From the NCBI RefSeq assembly GCF_022397915.1, contig NZ_JAKEUO010000016.1, positions 7,778 to 71,777 on the forward strand: a DNA stretch of 64,000 nt, written 5' to 3'. The translations under genes were made by a program, and so were the position numbers. The DNA is from Vibrio sp. Isolate34 (GTDB taxonomy: Bacteria > Pseudomonadota > Gammaproteobacteria > Enterobacterales > Vibrionaceae). Positions 36,023 to 45,682 of the stretch are shown here, piece after piece. Positions within the stretch are counted from its first letter, which is position 1; each line of letters begins with the position of its first letter. The notes under the pieces are model-generated. The model had not been told where the DNA came from. It made no database searches and was given only the letters and a program-made list of their open reading frames with translations.

Positions 36023-39000
36023 ATGCAAGGATGGGTAGTAATTCCAGTCTCTTTAGCCTACTTGGGCGTGTTATTTCTGATCGCTTGGTATGGAGACAGG
36101 CAGGTTCGTTGGCTATCGCGTTGGCGCCCGTGGATCTATAGCCTTTCTATTGCGGTGTATTGTACCTCTTGGACCTTCTATGGAACGGTGGGTCAGGCGA
36201 GCAATAATCCTTGGTCTTTTTTACCCATCTATCTCGCACCGATTTTGGTCTTCACTCTCGGCTGGCGGATCTTAGCGCGGCTGATCTTGATAGCGAAGCG
36301 TGAACACATTACCTCTATTGCCGACTTTATCGCGGCTCGCTACGGAAAATCCCAAGGCTTGGCGGTGGCTGTCACCGTGATTGCTGTGGTCGGTATTCTT
36401 CCTTATATCGCGTTGCAATTGCGTGGTATCACCATGGGGTTGGATATTGTTGCTCCGAGTCTGGCTCAAGACTTTGGTTATCAGGATTATCACGTCTCTT
36501 GGTTTGTGGTTGGCGCACTGGCCATCTTTACGATGTTGTTTGGTACCAGGCACATCGACAACACGGAACATCACCGTGGCATGATGATGGCGGTGGCATT
36601 TGAGTCCATCGTTAAGCTGGCGGCATTCCTGATTGTTGGTCTGTTTATTATGTATCTGGCTATGAGCAGCGACAAGATCGACCTGTTAGATGTGGCTGCG
36701 AGCACTTATGAATCGCCGAATATTCCGACCTTAATTATTCATACCGTTTTAACCATGTTGGCGATTGTCTGTCTGCCACGCCAATTCCATACCATGGTGG
36801 TTGAAAACGAACGCCCTCAAGATCTGCACACAGCACGTTGGTTATTTCCGCTTTATCTGATTTTAATGGGGTTGTTCGTATTACCAATTGCGTGGGCAGG
36901 TCAGGGATTATTGACCGACATGCCAGCCGATACTTACGTTATCAGTGTGCCAATGGCAGAGGGTGCTAATCATATCGCTTTGCTCGCTTTCCTTGGCGGT
37001 ACTTCTGCTGCGAGTGGCATGGTGATTGTCTCGACCATCGCGTTAGCAATCATGGTTTCGAACGATTTAGTGATGCCTTTGCTTCTGCGTCGTATGCGCT
37101 TAACTCAAAGAACACATCGTCATTTTTCGGGGCTGTTGCTCGTTATTCGTCGCGGGTTGATCTTGTTGCTGCTTCTTGGCGCTTGGTTGTTCTATCAGGC
37201 GCTCGACACCATTCATTCCTTGTCTGCAATTGGCTTTCTTTCGTTTGCGGCGATTGCTCAATTCGCTCCGGCGCTGATTGGCGGTTTGTACTGGCGTCCG
37301 GGTAACAGAAAGGGTGTGTATGTCGGCTTAATGGTCGGTTCGGTGATCTGGCTGATTACTCTAATGAGTCAAACCAGCATGTTGGCAGGCGATAGCGAAA
37401 GTAACCTTTTGCTGTGGATTATCACGCCGCCAGAGTTGCTCAGTAGCTGGAATATCAGCAGTTCGAATTGGGGCATTGTGCTGAGTATTGTGCTTAATAC
37501 CTTGTGCTATGTCGTGGTTTCGATGTCGACAAGACCAAGCCTAAGTGAGCGCTTACAATCGGCAGCATTTGTTGGTACGCCGCTGCCTGAGAATGAAAAT
37601 ATCAGCCTTTATCAGAACCGTGTGACGGTCGCTGAATTAGAGATGTTGGCGTCGCGCTTTGTTGGTCGAAAGCGAGCGAAAAGCGCCTTACACAGCTATT
37701 GGCAACAACACGGACAGCCGCTGCTTCCTAATCAACAAGCGCCCGCAAGTTTGATTCGACATGCAGAGCGCGTACTCGCGGGTGTGTTTGGTGCCTCTTC
37801 CGCTAAGTTAGTACTTACTTCTGCTTTACAAGGCAGAAACATGCAGCTTGAAGAGGTCGCGACCATCGTTGATGAAGCCTCTGAACTGTATGATTTCAGC
37901 CGTGGCTTACTGCAAGGTGCGATTGAACACATAGGCCAAGGTATTGCAGTAATAGACAAACAGATGAGGCTGGTGGCGTGGAATCAACGTTACTTAGAGT
38001 TGTTTGAATTCCCCGCGGGTTTGATTCAGGTTGGGCGACCCATTTCAGATGTGATTCGCCATAATGCAGAGCAAGGTTTGTGTGGTCCGGGTGACCCAGA
38101 AGATCACGTTCGCCGCCGCGTTTATCACCTTGAACAAGGCACGCGACACACCTCTTCTCGTATTCGTCCTGATGGTCGAGTGATTGAGGTACAAGGTAAC
38201 CCGATGCCAAGTGGCGGTTTCGTAATGAGCTTCACTGATATCACGGTATTCAGACAAGCAGAGCAAGCACTAAAAGATGCCAATGAAACCTTGGAATCGA
38301 GAGTTCACGAACGAACTCAAGAGCTCGAAAAGCTGAACCATCGCTTGGTCAAGGCGACACAAATCTCTGACCAAGAATCGCAATCTAAGAGTCGTTTTTT
38401 AGCCGCGGTGAGTCACGACTTGATGCAGCCACTCAATGCCGCGCGTTTGTTTGCTTCATCACTTTCTGAAGTAGCAAAGGAGCAAGAGGTGAAGCAGCTT
38501 TCGTCTCATATCGAGAGTGCACTTGGAGCAGCAGAAGACCTGATTGGTGACTTGTTGGATATCTCTCGACTGGAGTCTGGCAAGCTAGAAACCAACATTC
38601 ACGCGATTGCTGTGCACGATGTGCTAACCAACTTAAATGCGGAATTTAGTGCTTTAGCGAGACAACAAAAAATTGAGTTCAAGATGATTCAATCATCATT
38701 GTTTATTCACTCTGACCCTAAGTTGTTGAGGCGTGTGATTCAGAACTTTTTGACTAACGCCTTTCGTTACAACCCAGAAGGGAAAGTGGTACTCGGGGCG
38801 AGACGAGTCAATGGTCAGGTACGAATTGATGTGTGGGATAACGGAACTGGTATTGATGAAGACAAGCAGCAAGAGATCTTCGAAGAGTTTACTCGTGGTA
38901 GCCAAGTGCGTGCAGACCAAGGCTTGGGGCTAGGGCTCGCCATATCTAAAGGTATTGCTCATGTGCTTGGTCATCAAATATCGATGCGTTCATGGCCGGG

Positions 39001-39454
39001 GCAAGGCAGTGTTTTCTCTATCACCTTAGCGAGAGCGGAGCAGGTCGCTCCGGTTGTGCAAGCTTCAGCGCCAATGGCGACCAGTGATATCGAGCACTTG
39101 AAGATACTGTGTGTCGATAATGAGCGCGAGATTTTGGTCGGAATGGAGAACCTGATTGGACGTTGGGGTTGTGAGGTTAAGACCGCGGTTGATCTGGTCG
39201 AAAGCTTGAAGTGTCTCGACGATGATTGGCAGCCGGATGTGATCTTCTCTGATTATCGTCTCGACAATGGTCGAACTGGTCTAGAAGTGTTGCAACAGTG
39301 TCGCTTGCGCCTTGGAGATTCCTTTGAGGGTGTCATTATTAGTGCTGATAGAACCGATGACATGTTGGCAGCGATAAAGGCCAATAGCTTTAGCTTCATT
39401 GCCAAGCCAGTGAAACCGTTAAAGCTCAGAGCAGTACTGAACCGTGTGAGTTAA
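36023..39454 (+). CDS. crbS: Symporter-linked hybrid sensor histidine kinase CrbS
   Basis: A 1143-residue hybrid kinase. The N-terminal ~505 residues are a sodium/solute-symporter domain with about 13 membrane segments. A PAS domain (about 625-745), a short coiled coil, HisKA with His798 (AVSHDLMQPLN), HATPase (DNGTGID about 939-945, GLGLGLAIS about 967-975) and a C-terminal receiver with phospho-acceptor Asp1077 follow. This layout is that of CrbS, which in V. cholerae senses a state linked to acetate and activates acs via CrbR. The ATG at 36023 has AAAGGG 7 bases upstream; an ATG at 36005 is less likely. Confidence 0.9.
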   Translation: MQGWVVIPVSLAYLGVLFLIAWYGDRQVRWLSRWRPWIYSLSIAVYCTSWTFYGTVGQASNNPWSFLPIYLAPILVFTLGWRILARLILIAKREHITSIADFIAARYGKSQGLAVAVTVIAVVGILPYIALQLRGITMGLDIVAPSLAQDFGYQDYHVSWFVVGALAIFTMLFGTRHIDNTEHHRGMMMAVAFESIVKLAAFLIVGLFIMYLAMSSDKIDLLDVAASTYESPNIPTLIIHTVLTMLAIVCLPRQFHTMVVENERPQDLHTARWLFPLYLILMGLFVLPIAWAGQGLLTDMPADTYVISVPMAEGANHIALLAFLGGTSAASGMVIVSTIALAIMVSNDLVMPLLLRRMRLTQRTHRHFSGLLLVIRRGLILLLLLGAWLFYQALDTIHSLSAIGFLSFAAIAQFAPALIGGLYWRPGNRKGVYVGLMVGSVIWLITLMSQTSMLAGDSESNLLLWIITPPELLSSWNISSSNWGIVLSIVLNTLCYVVVSMSTRPSLSERLQSAAFVGTPLPENENISLYQNRVTVAELEMLASRFVGRKRAKSALHSYWQQHGQPLLPNQQAPASLIRHAERVLAGVFGASSAKLVLTSALQGRNMQLEEVATIVDEASELYDFSRGLLQGAIEHIGQGIAVIDKQMRLVAWNQRYLELFEFPAGLIQVGRPISDVIRHNAEQGLCGPGDPEDHVRRRVYHLEQGTRHTSSRIRPDGRVIEVQGNPMPSGGFVMSFTDITVFRQAEQALKDANETLESRVHERTQELEKLNHRLVKATQISDQESQSKSRFLAAVSHDLMQPLNAARLFASSLSEVAKEQEVKQLSSHIESALGAAEDLIGDLLDISRLESGKLETNIHAIAVHDVLTNLNAEFSALARQQKIEFKMIQSSLFIHSDPKLLRRVIQNFLTNAFRYNPEGKVVLGARRVNGQVRIDVWDNGTGIDEDKQQEIFEEFTRGSQVRADQGLGLGLAISKGIAHVLGHQISMRSWPGQGSVFSITLARAEQVAPVVQASAPMATSDIEHLKILCVDNEREILVGMENLIGRWGCEVKTAVDLVESLKCLDDDWQPDVIFSDYRLDNGRTGLEVLQQCRLRLGDSFEGVIISADRTDDMLAAIKANSFSFIAKPVKPLKLRAVLNRVS

Positions 39455-39476
39455 TGAAACTAACGGCAAGTGTGAA

Positions 39477-39502
39477 AAAGGCCTCGTATGAGGCCTTTTT
39501 TG
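39477..39502 (+). terminator. Intrinsic terminator of crbS
   Basis: A perfect 9-bp stem aaaggcctc / gaggccttt, 4-base loop, T run; it may also serve the convergent fumC. Confidence 0.92.
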
Positions 39503-39549
39503 TCTCTGCTATTTTAGCAAGCTTCAGCAAATGTTTGTCAGCTTGCTAA

Positions 39550-40935
39550 CTAACCTGCAATACCACCCTGCGTCAGTGTGGTTGGATCTAGCAGCTTGCT
39601 GAGTTCTTCTCGGCTGAGATCGGTTTCTCTTTCTGCAACATCAAGAATAGGCAAGCCCTCTTTGTAGGCCTTCTTGGCAATATCAGCAGCTTTCAAGTAA
39701 CCAATAACAGGGTTGAGTGCAGTCACTAGAATAGGGTTTTTAGATAAAGCCAAATCAAGGTTGTCTTGGCGCACCGTGAAGGTTGCAACGGCTTTATCTG
39801 CTAAGGCGACAGAGCTGTTAGCTAAAAGCTCTATACTTTCTAATACGTTATGAGCAATCACTGGCAGCATCACATTCAGTTGGAAGTTGCCTGATTGGCC
39901 TGCCACAGTAATGGTGGTGTCGTTACCAATCACTTGTGCTGCTGCCATTGCGGCGGCTTCTGGAATCACAGGATTTACTTTGCCGGGCATGATAGATGAG
40001 CCTGGCTGTAGCGCCTGCAATTCTATTTCACCCAAGCCTGCTAATGGGCCTGAGTTCATCCAGCGAAGATCGTTTGAGATCTTCATGATCGCAACTGCTG
40101 CAGTTTTGAGCTGACCCGAGAATGCAACGATCGCGTCTTGGCTGCTGAGGTTGAAAAAGAAGTTTTCACTTGAGTTAAAACTGATCTTTGTCGATTGAGA
40201 CAGGTTACTTGCAAACTTATCGGCAAAGCGTGGGTCGGCATTGATGCCTGTGCCCACCGCCGTTCCACCTTGAGCAAGTGCTTTGATAGCAGGTAGGGTG
40301 CTTTCAATGGCTTGCTTAGCGTGTTCAATCTGGAATTTCCAACCACCAAGCTCTTGAGCAAAGGTAATTGGCATCGCATCCATTAGGTGAGTACGGCCTG
40401 TTTTTACTACCTCGGTTAGTTCTTGCTGTTTAACGGTAAGTGCTTCTGAAAGGTGAGTTAATGCAGGCAGCAGTTTGTTTTCAGCCATCAGAGCGACACT
40501 GACTTGAATTGCGGTTGGTACCACATCGTTGCTGCTTTGGCCCATATTGACGTGATCATTCGGATTCACGTCCCCTTGCAAACTTCTTGAAGCGAGTGTT
40601 GCAATCACTTCGTTGGCATTCATGTTGGAACTAGTACCAGAACCAGTTTGGTAAACATCGATCGGGAATTGTTCGAGGTATTTACCATCGATGATCTCTT
40701 GGCTCGCTTCGGCGATCGCGTTGGCAATATCACCTTCCAATAAGCCCAACTGAGCGTTGGTGTCTGCGGCGGCCTGCTTAATGAATGCCAATGCTTGAAT
40801 GAAGCTGGCTGGCATCTTGTGTGAACTAAAGGCAAAGTTATCTGCAGCACGTTGAGTTTGTGCTTGGTATAGCGCATCGGCAGGGACTTTTACTTCCCCC
40901 ATGCTGTCTTTCTCAATTCGATATTGTAGGGTCAT
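39550..40935 (-). CDS. fumC: Fumarate hydratase, class II
   Basis: Iron-free fumarase converting fumarate to malate. The 461 residues carry TGSGTSSNMNANEV, the catalytic-His region GRTHLMDAMPITFAQE and the superfamily signature GSSIMPGKVNP. Unlike class I fumarases it needs no Fe-S cluster. Together with the Fur box upstream of its operon, this argues that it is the enzyme used when iron is short. It lies 12 bases behind the fagA-like gene. Confidence 0.97.
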   Translation of the reverse strand: MTLQYRIEKDSMGEVKVPADALYQAQTQRAADNFAFSSHKMPASFIQALAFIKQAAADTNAQLGLLEGDIANAIAEASQEIIDGKYLEQFPIDVYQTGSGTSSNMNANEVIATLASRSLQGDVNPNDHVNMGQSSNDVVPTAIQVSVALMAENKLLPALTHLSEALTVKQQELTEVVKTGRTHLMDAMPITFAQELGGWKFQIEHAKQAIESTLPAIKALAQGGTAVGTGINADPRFADKFASNLSQSTKISFNSSENFFFNLSSQDAIVAFSGQLKTAAVAIMKISNDLRWMNSGPLAGLGEIELQALQPGSSIMPGKVNPVIPEAAAMAAAQVIGNDTTITVAGQSGNFQLNVMLPVIAHNVLESIELLANSSVALADKAVATFTVRQDNLDLALSKNPILVTALNPVIGYLKAADIAKKAYKEGLPILDVAERETDLSREELSKLLDPTTLTQGGIAG

Positions 40936-40947
40936 CTTCTATCCTTG

Positions 40948-41340
40948 TTAGCCAAGTGGGGCTTGGACTTGTTGTAGTGTTTGGCTGAGATTCAAAAAAC
41001 GCGCTTGGCCTTGAGGTTGCTGGCAGTAGTGGCGTTTCAAATAAAATAGTGGTGAGTGAATAGAGTCTAGGCAGATATGTCGAAAGGCGAAACTGCGCTC
41101 TGGAGACTCAATCGCTTCAATCAAATGGAAGAAAACTTGGCGCAGGTACAGCTCACACAACAAGATATTTTCTTGGGCGGCGTGCTTTTCATAGTAAGCG
41201 GAAAGCGTCAGTGCGCACTCGATGTAGTCTCGAATCACAAATGGCTCATGGCCTTGAACTTGCTCTAATGAAGCAAAGCGATCTTGTGCTTTGTAAAACC
41301 TCGAATAGAGACCCTGCTGTTCTTTCATCATCATTTGCAT
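40948..41340 (-). CDS. FagA-like small protein upstream of fumC
   Basis: A 130-residue protein without signal peptide or membrane segment; mostly helical, with His/Tyr/Cys-rich parts (YYEKHAAQENILLCELYLRQVF, shortened here to its ends YYEKHAA and ELYLRQVF). Its position, first gene before fumC behind a Fur box, equals that of fagA (Fur-associated gene) in Pseudomonas. I infer homology from context rather than from a motif. The start is one of several ATG codons (41340, 41334, 41331, 41328); AAAGAG gives best spacing to 41334. Confidence 0.7.
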   Translation of the reverse strand: MQMMMKEQQGLYSRFYKAQDRFASLEQVQGHEPFVIRDYIECALTLSAYYEKHAAQENILLCELYLRQVFFHLIEAIESPERSFAFRHICLDSIHSPLFYLKRHYCQQPQGQARFLNLSQTLQQVQAPLG

Positions 41341-41353
41341 CTCTTTATTTGAT

Positions 41354-41372
41354 GTTAATGATAATTATTATC
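41354..41372. promoter_or_regulatory. Fur box
   Basis: gttaatgataattattatc matches the 19-bp Fur consensus GATAATGATAATCATTATC at 17 of 19 positions. It lies 14 bases upstream of the first possible fagA-like start, so iron-loaded Fur would block the promoter of fagA-like/fumC. Confidence 0.88.
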
Positions 41373-41423
41373 AAATGAAATTTTAAAAACAACCCTTTGT
41401 TTGTCTTTTTATAAAATGAAACG

Positions 41424-41459
41424 GGAAAAGAAAAAGCCGATACATAACGTATCGGCTTT
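41424..41459 (-). terminator. Intrinsic terminator of the DUF4212/symporter operon
   Basis: A perfect 11-bp stem aaagccgatac (41433-41443) / gtatcggcttt (41449-41459), 5-base loop, with a T-rich tract on the minus strand. Confidence 0.9.
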
Positions 41460-41536
41460 CTGAGATTCAGTACTTAATCCCTACAATGTAAGTACTGATT
41501 CATTTTTTGCTAAACATCTGTGTTTAGTGGTCGTGC

Positions 41537-43240
41537 TTAGTGGTCGTGAGCTTCACCTGCACCTTTCGGGTAACGGATGTTCTCAACCATGTCTTGTACA
41601 TCTTGTGGTACTTCAGCTGTTACTTTGTTTACAGCAATCGATACTACGAAGTTTAGACACATACCTAGCGTACCGATGCCTTCTGGGCTGATACCAAACC
41701 ACCAGTTTTCAGGTGTGCTTGCTGCTGGGTTAATGAACTTGAAGTAGATGATGTAGCTTGCTGTGAAGGCAATACCTGACAACATACCTGCAATTGCGCC
41801 TTCCTTGTTCATCTTCTTGTAGAAGATACCTAGGATAATCGCTGGGAAGAAGGATGCTGCCGCTAAGCCGAAGGCAAACGCTACTACCTGTGCTACGAAG
41901 CCTGGTGGGTTAATACCTAAGTAACCTGCACCGACAATCGCGACCATGGCAGCCAAACGAGCGGCTAAGAGCTCTTGCTTGTCGGTCATGTTTGGTCTGA
42001 AGCCTTTCTTCAACAAGTCATGTGAAATCGACGTTGAGATAACCAGTAATAGACCCGCGGCAGTTGATAGTGCGGCTGCTAGGCCACCTGCTGCTAGTAG
42101 TGCTACAACCCAGTTTGGTAGTTTCGCTAGCTCTGGAGAAGCCAGTACGATGATGTCACGGTTGATCTTCATCTCGTTGCGTTCATCGCCCGAGTAGAAC
42201 ATTTTTCCATCGCCGTTCTTATCTTCCCAACCTACTAGGCCAGTGCTTTCCCAGTTTTTGTACCAGCTTGGTGCGTCTGCTGCTGCGACACCTTGCATGT
42301 CAGGGCCGTTGATTGTTTCGATCATGTTTACACGAGCGAATGCTGCAACGCCTGGTGCTGTTGTGTATAGCAATGAGATGAACAGTAGAGCCCAACCCGC
42401 TGAGATACGAGCATCACGTACTTTTGGTACCGTGAAGAAACGAATGATTACGTGTGGAAGACCCGCAGTACCGACCATTAGAGCCGCACAGATGAAGAAT
42501 ACATCTACCATGCTCTTGTTACCTTCGGTATAGGCGGTAAATCCGAGTTCTTCGGTGAGTCCATCCAGTTTATCAAGTAGGTATACATCCGTGCCTGATA
42601 GCGTAGAGCCCATACCAACTTGTGGAAGTGGGTTACCTGTCATCATGATTGATGTAAAGATTGCTGGAACAAGGAAGGCGAAAATGAGGACACAGAATTG
42701 AGCTACCTGCGTATAAGTGATGCCTTTCATGCCACCAAGTACTGCGTAGAAGAACACAATACCCATACCAATGATGATACCTAGGTTAATGTCGACTTCT
42801 AGGAAACGAGAGAATACAACACCTACACCACGCATCTGACCTGCAACGTATGTGAATGATACGAAGATTGCACAGAATACCGCTACCATACGTGCTGTTT
42901 TCGAGTAGTAACGTTCGCCGATAAAATCAGGAACCGTAAACTGACCGAACTTACGTAGGTAAGGTGCTAAACATAGCGCAAGTAGTACATAACCACCTGT
43001 CCAGCCCATTAGGTAAACCGCACCGTCGTAACCAACGAATGAGATGATACCTGCCATTGAGATGAATGACGCTGCCGACATCCAGTCAGCGGCTGTCGCC
43101 ATACCGTTTGCGACTGGGTGTACACCACCGCCCGCAACGTAGAATTCACTCGTAGACCCTGCGCGAGCCCAGATTGCGATGCCGATATACAGTGCGAAAG
43201 TGATACCGACGAGAATAAACGTCCAAGTTTGAATATCCAT
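41537..43240 (-). CDS. Sodium:solute symporter large subunit (VC_2705 type), probable acetate/monocarboxylate carrier
   Basis: A 567-residue SSS-family transporter with ~13 membrane segments and the conserved ATAADWMSAASFISMAG and GLAAALSTAAGLLLVISTS regions. With the DUF4212 partner it belongs to the two-subunit symporters often annotated as ActP-like. A periplasmic loop near residues 340-352 (DKNGDGKMFYSGD) resembles a Ca2+-binding EF loop. The acetate substrate is inferred from family and from the acs/crbSR neighbourhood. Confidence 0.88.
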   Translation of the reverse strand: MDIQTWTFILVGITFALYIGIAIWARAGSTSEFYVAGGGVHPVANGMATAADWMSAASFISMAGIISFVGYDGAVYLMGWTGGYVLLALCLAPYLRKFGQFTVPDFIGERYYSKTARMVAVFCAIFVSFTYVAGQMRGVGVVFSRFLEVDINLGIIIGMGIVFFYAVLGGMKGITYTQVAQFCVLIFAFLVPAIFTSIMMTGNPLPQVGMGSTLSGTDVYLLDKLDGLTEELGFTAYTEGNKSMVDVFFICAALMVGTAGLPHVIIRFFTVPKVRDARISAGWALLFISLLYTTAPGVAAFARVNMIETINGPDMQGVAAADAPSWYKNWESTGLVGWEDKNGDGKMFYSGDERNEMKINRDIIVLASPELAKLPNWVVALLAAGGLAAALSTAAGLLLVISTSISHDLLKKGFRPNMTDKQELLAARLAAMVAIVGAGYLGINPPGFVAQVVAFAFGLAAASFFPAIILGIFYKKMNKEGAIAGMLSGIAFTASYIIYFKFINPAASTPENWWFGISPEGIGTLGMCLNFVVSIAVNKVTAEVPQDVQDMVENIRYPKGAGEAHDH

Positions 43241-43250
43241 GTTCTAGCCT

Positions 43251-43517
43251 CTAGTCTTCCTGTACGTTGTATTTTTTGTCGAGCGCATTCATGCGAACAA
43301 CGTAAATAAATATCAGCGCCACGAAGGTGTATATCGAACCTTGCTGAGCGAACCAAAATCCTAGCTTGAACCCGCCAAACTGAACGGTATTGAGGGCATC
43401 CACAAATAAGATGCCAGCGCCGTAAGACACTGCAAACCAGACCGCGAGCAGTGTTCCCATAATTCCCAAGTTTTCCTTCCAGTAGGCTTGAGCATGTTCC
43501 GTAGATTCGAACGCCAT
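43251..43517 (-). CDS. DUF4212 protein, symporter small subunit
   Basis: An 88-residue protein with two membrane segments (about 18-40 and 56-78) and the family stretch YWKENLGIMGTLLAVWF. It is found upstream of VC_2705-type symporters and presumed to be a small subunit. The gap to the symporter start is only 10 bases. Confidence 0.9.
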   Translation of the reverse strand: MAFESTEHAQAYWKENLGIMGTLLAVWFAVSYGAGILFVDALNTVQFGGFKLGFWFAQQGSIYTFVALIFIYVVRMNALDKKYNVQED

Positions 43518-43930
43518 TGCCTTCTCCTTTATTCCGTTTTCGTAGAAACCGTTTTTGTAAAATAGCGTGTTAACGTAATGTTACGATTTAGAATGTAGCA
43601 AGGATGAGTCAAGGGATCTGTGCAACTTTAGTCGGGATACTATTGGCGCTAATGTACTGAAATATGGGAGTTAGGAGACAGAACCATAGAAAAATGTGAT
43701 GTTACAGGGTTGTTAAGTTAGCCAAAGGTCTAACAAAGAGGGATGAATTAGAGTGCGAGTCATAAAATTTAACAACTAAATGACTGAGAAACGGTATTTA
43801 GTCCTGCGTATGACACGAAGGGAAACATAAGTTTGTTATAGTAACTAAAGCACTTTCATCGGCCGTGCCATGCTTAGCGGCAGAAGATCAACATGCTTAT
43901 ATCTTGAGTTTTATTCTTTGGGGGAACGAA
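43518..43930. other. 413-base divergent intergenic region
   Basis: This stretch must contain the promoters of the symporter operon (minus) and nhaP2 (plus). It is AT-rich with no open frame, tRNA or terminator. I could not pick out a CrbR site or a convincing -35/-10 pair. Confidence 0.6.
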
Positions 43931-45682
43931 TTGGACGCAATAACTATCAACCACTTATTTTTAACTGGTGCGGTGCTCATCGCCATCAGTGTGCTTTTCT
44001 CACAAGTGTCCTCGCGATTGGGCGTTCCGATTCTTTTGATCTTTTTGTTCGTTGGTATGTTGGCGGGTGAAGATGGTCCGGGTGGTATTAATTTTGATGA
44101 TTACTCACTGACTTATTTGGTGAGTAACCTCGCGCTTGCCGTGATCTTGCTGGATGGCGGTATGCGCACCAAGGTCGCAAGCTTCAAGGTCGCGTTCTGG
44201 CCGTCGCTCTCATTAGCGACAATAGGCGTAGCCTGTACTGCGACTCTAACCGGTTTAATGGCCGCGTGGCTGTTTGACCTGTCACTGATGCAGGGTATTT
44301 TGGTTGGTGCGATTGTTGGTTCAACCGATGCGGCAGCAGTATTCTCTTTGTTGAAAGGGCAGAGCCTTAACGAGCGTGTTGGCTCAACCTTAGAGATCGA
44401 ATCGGGTACCAATGACCCAATGGCAGTCTTCCTGACGGTGACTTTAATCGCACTACTTGGCACCCCAGATGCTGAGATGGGAATGAACTTCCTACTGAAA
44501 AGCTTCGCGATGCAGTTTGGTGTCGGTACGCTTATCGGGCTTGGTGGTGGTTGGGTTCTATGGAGTCTAATCAACCGAGTTCAACTGGCTGATGGCCTGT
44601 ATTCGATTCTGGTGCTCAGTGGCGGTGTGGCTCTGTTTGCCTTCTCTAACATGCTTGGCGGTAGTGGCATCCTATCGATTTACCTAGTGGGCTTGTTCAT
44701 TGGTAATCGTCCGACGCGCTCTCGACACTCGATTCTTAATGTCCTTGATGGCATGACCTGGCTAAGCCAAATCGTTATGTTCTTGGTGTTGGGTCTATTG
44801 GTGACACCATCGACCTTGATGGACATTGCTCTTCCTGCGTTAGCACTGGCTTTCGGTATGATCTTGTTTGCTCGTCCACTGTCGGTTTGGTTGGGTTTGC
44901 TGCCGTTCAGAAGCTTTACTACCAAGGAACGCTGGTTTGTTTCTTGGGTCGGTTTACGTGGCGCAGTGCCGATCATTCTGGCTGTGTTCCCGATGATGGC
45001 TGGCCTGCCTAACGCTCAGCTTTACTTCAATATCGCCTTCTTCGTGGTTATGGTGTCGCTGATTGTTCAAGGCGGCAGCTTAATGAAAGTCGCGAGATTG
45101 GCTCAAGTGACACTACCTCCAACACCGACACCGATTTCGCGTACAGGCATTGAAATCTACCCTGCCAGTGAGTGGGAAATGTTTGTCTACAAGCTGAAAG
45201 AAGAGAAGTGGTGTGTGGGCGAACCACTGAAGCGCTTGTCTATGCCGGAAGGAACGCGAATTACTGCACTGTTTAGAAAGGATGCCTTGCTTCACCCATC
45301 GGGCAGTACCGTGCTAGAGGCGAACGATATTCTCTGTGTGCTTGGCCAAGATAAAGATCTAGATAGCCTAAGTGAGCTATTCAGTGAGGCCCCTTTGGCC
45401 GAAGACGCAGCTCGATTCTTTGGTGACTTCTTCCTTGAGGTTGGGCTATCGATTGCCGCGGTGAGTGATTGCTATGGCATTGAACTTGGCTCGGAAGAAG
45501 AGCGCGACATGACGCTAAAACAGTTGGCTGAACGCGAGCTTGGCGCACACCCAGTATTGGGAGACAGCTTCGAATGGCATGACATCAATTGGGTAGTCGC
45601 AGAGATAGATGATCATAAAGTCGTCAAGCTGGGTTTATGTTTGCCTAAGACGACTTTAGAAGAGGATATGAGTGAAGCCTAG
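43931..45682 (+). CDS. nhaP2: K+/H+ antiporter NhaP2 (CPA1 family)
   Basis: Inner-membrane cation/proton antiporter of 583 residues. There are ~12-13 membrane segments (motifs VGMLAGEDGPGG, DGGMRT, VGSTDAAAVFSLL and ESGTNDPMAVFL with the essential Asp) and a C-terminal TrkA_C/CorC-like cytoplasmic region (about 395-575). V. cholerae NhaP2 exports K+ and helps acid tolerance. I choose the TTG at 43931, giving MDAITINHLFL, because GGGGGA is 6 bases upstream; the frame extends upstream but without an SD. Its stop overlaps the convergent crbR stop by 4 bases. Confidence 0.93.
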   Translation: MDAITINHLFLTGAVLIAISVLFSQVSSRLGVPILLIFLFVGMLAGEDGPGGINFDDYSLTYLVSNLALAVILLDGGMRTKVASFKVAFWPSLSLATIGVACTATLTGLMAAWLFDLSLMQGILVGAIVGSTDAAAVFSLLKGQSLNERVGSTLEIESGTNDPMAVFLTVTLIALLGTPDAEMGMNFLLKSFAMQFGVGTLIGLGGGWVLWSLINRVQLADGLYSILVLSGGVALFAFSNMLGGSGILSIYLVGLFIGNRPTRSRHSILNVLDGMTWLSQIVMFLVLGLLVTPSTLMDIALPALALAFGMILFARPLSVWLGLLPFRSFTTKERWFVSWVGLRGAVPIILAVFPMMAGLPNAQLYFNIAFFVVMVSLIVQGGSLMKVARLAQVTLPPTPTPISRTGIEIYPASEWEMFVYKLKEEKWCVGEPLKRLSMPEGTRITALFRKDALLHPSGSTVLEANDILCVLGQDKDLDSLSELFSEAPLAEDAARFFGDFFLEVGLSIAAVSDCYGIELGSEEERDMTLKQLAERELGAHPVLGDSFEWHDINWVVAEIDDHKVVKLGLCLPKTTLEEDMSEA

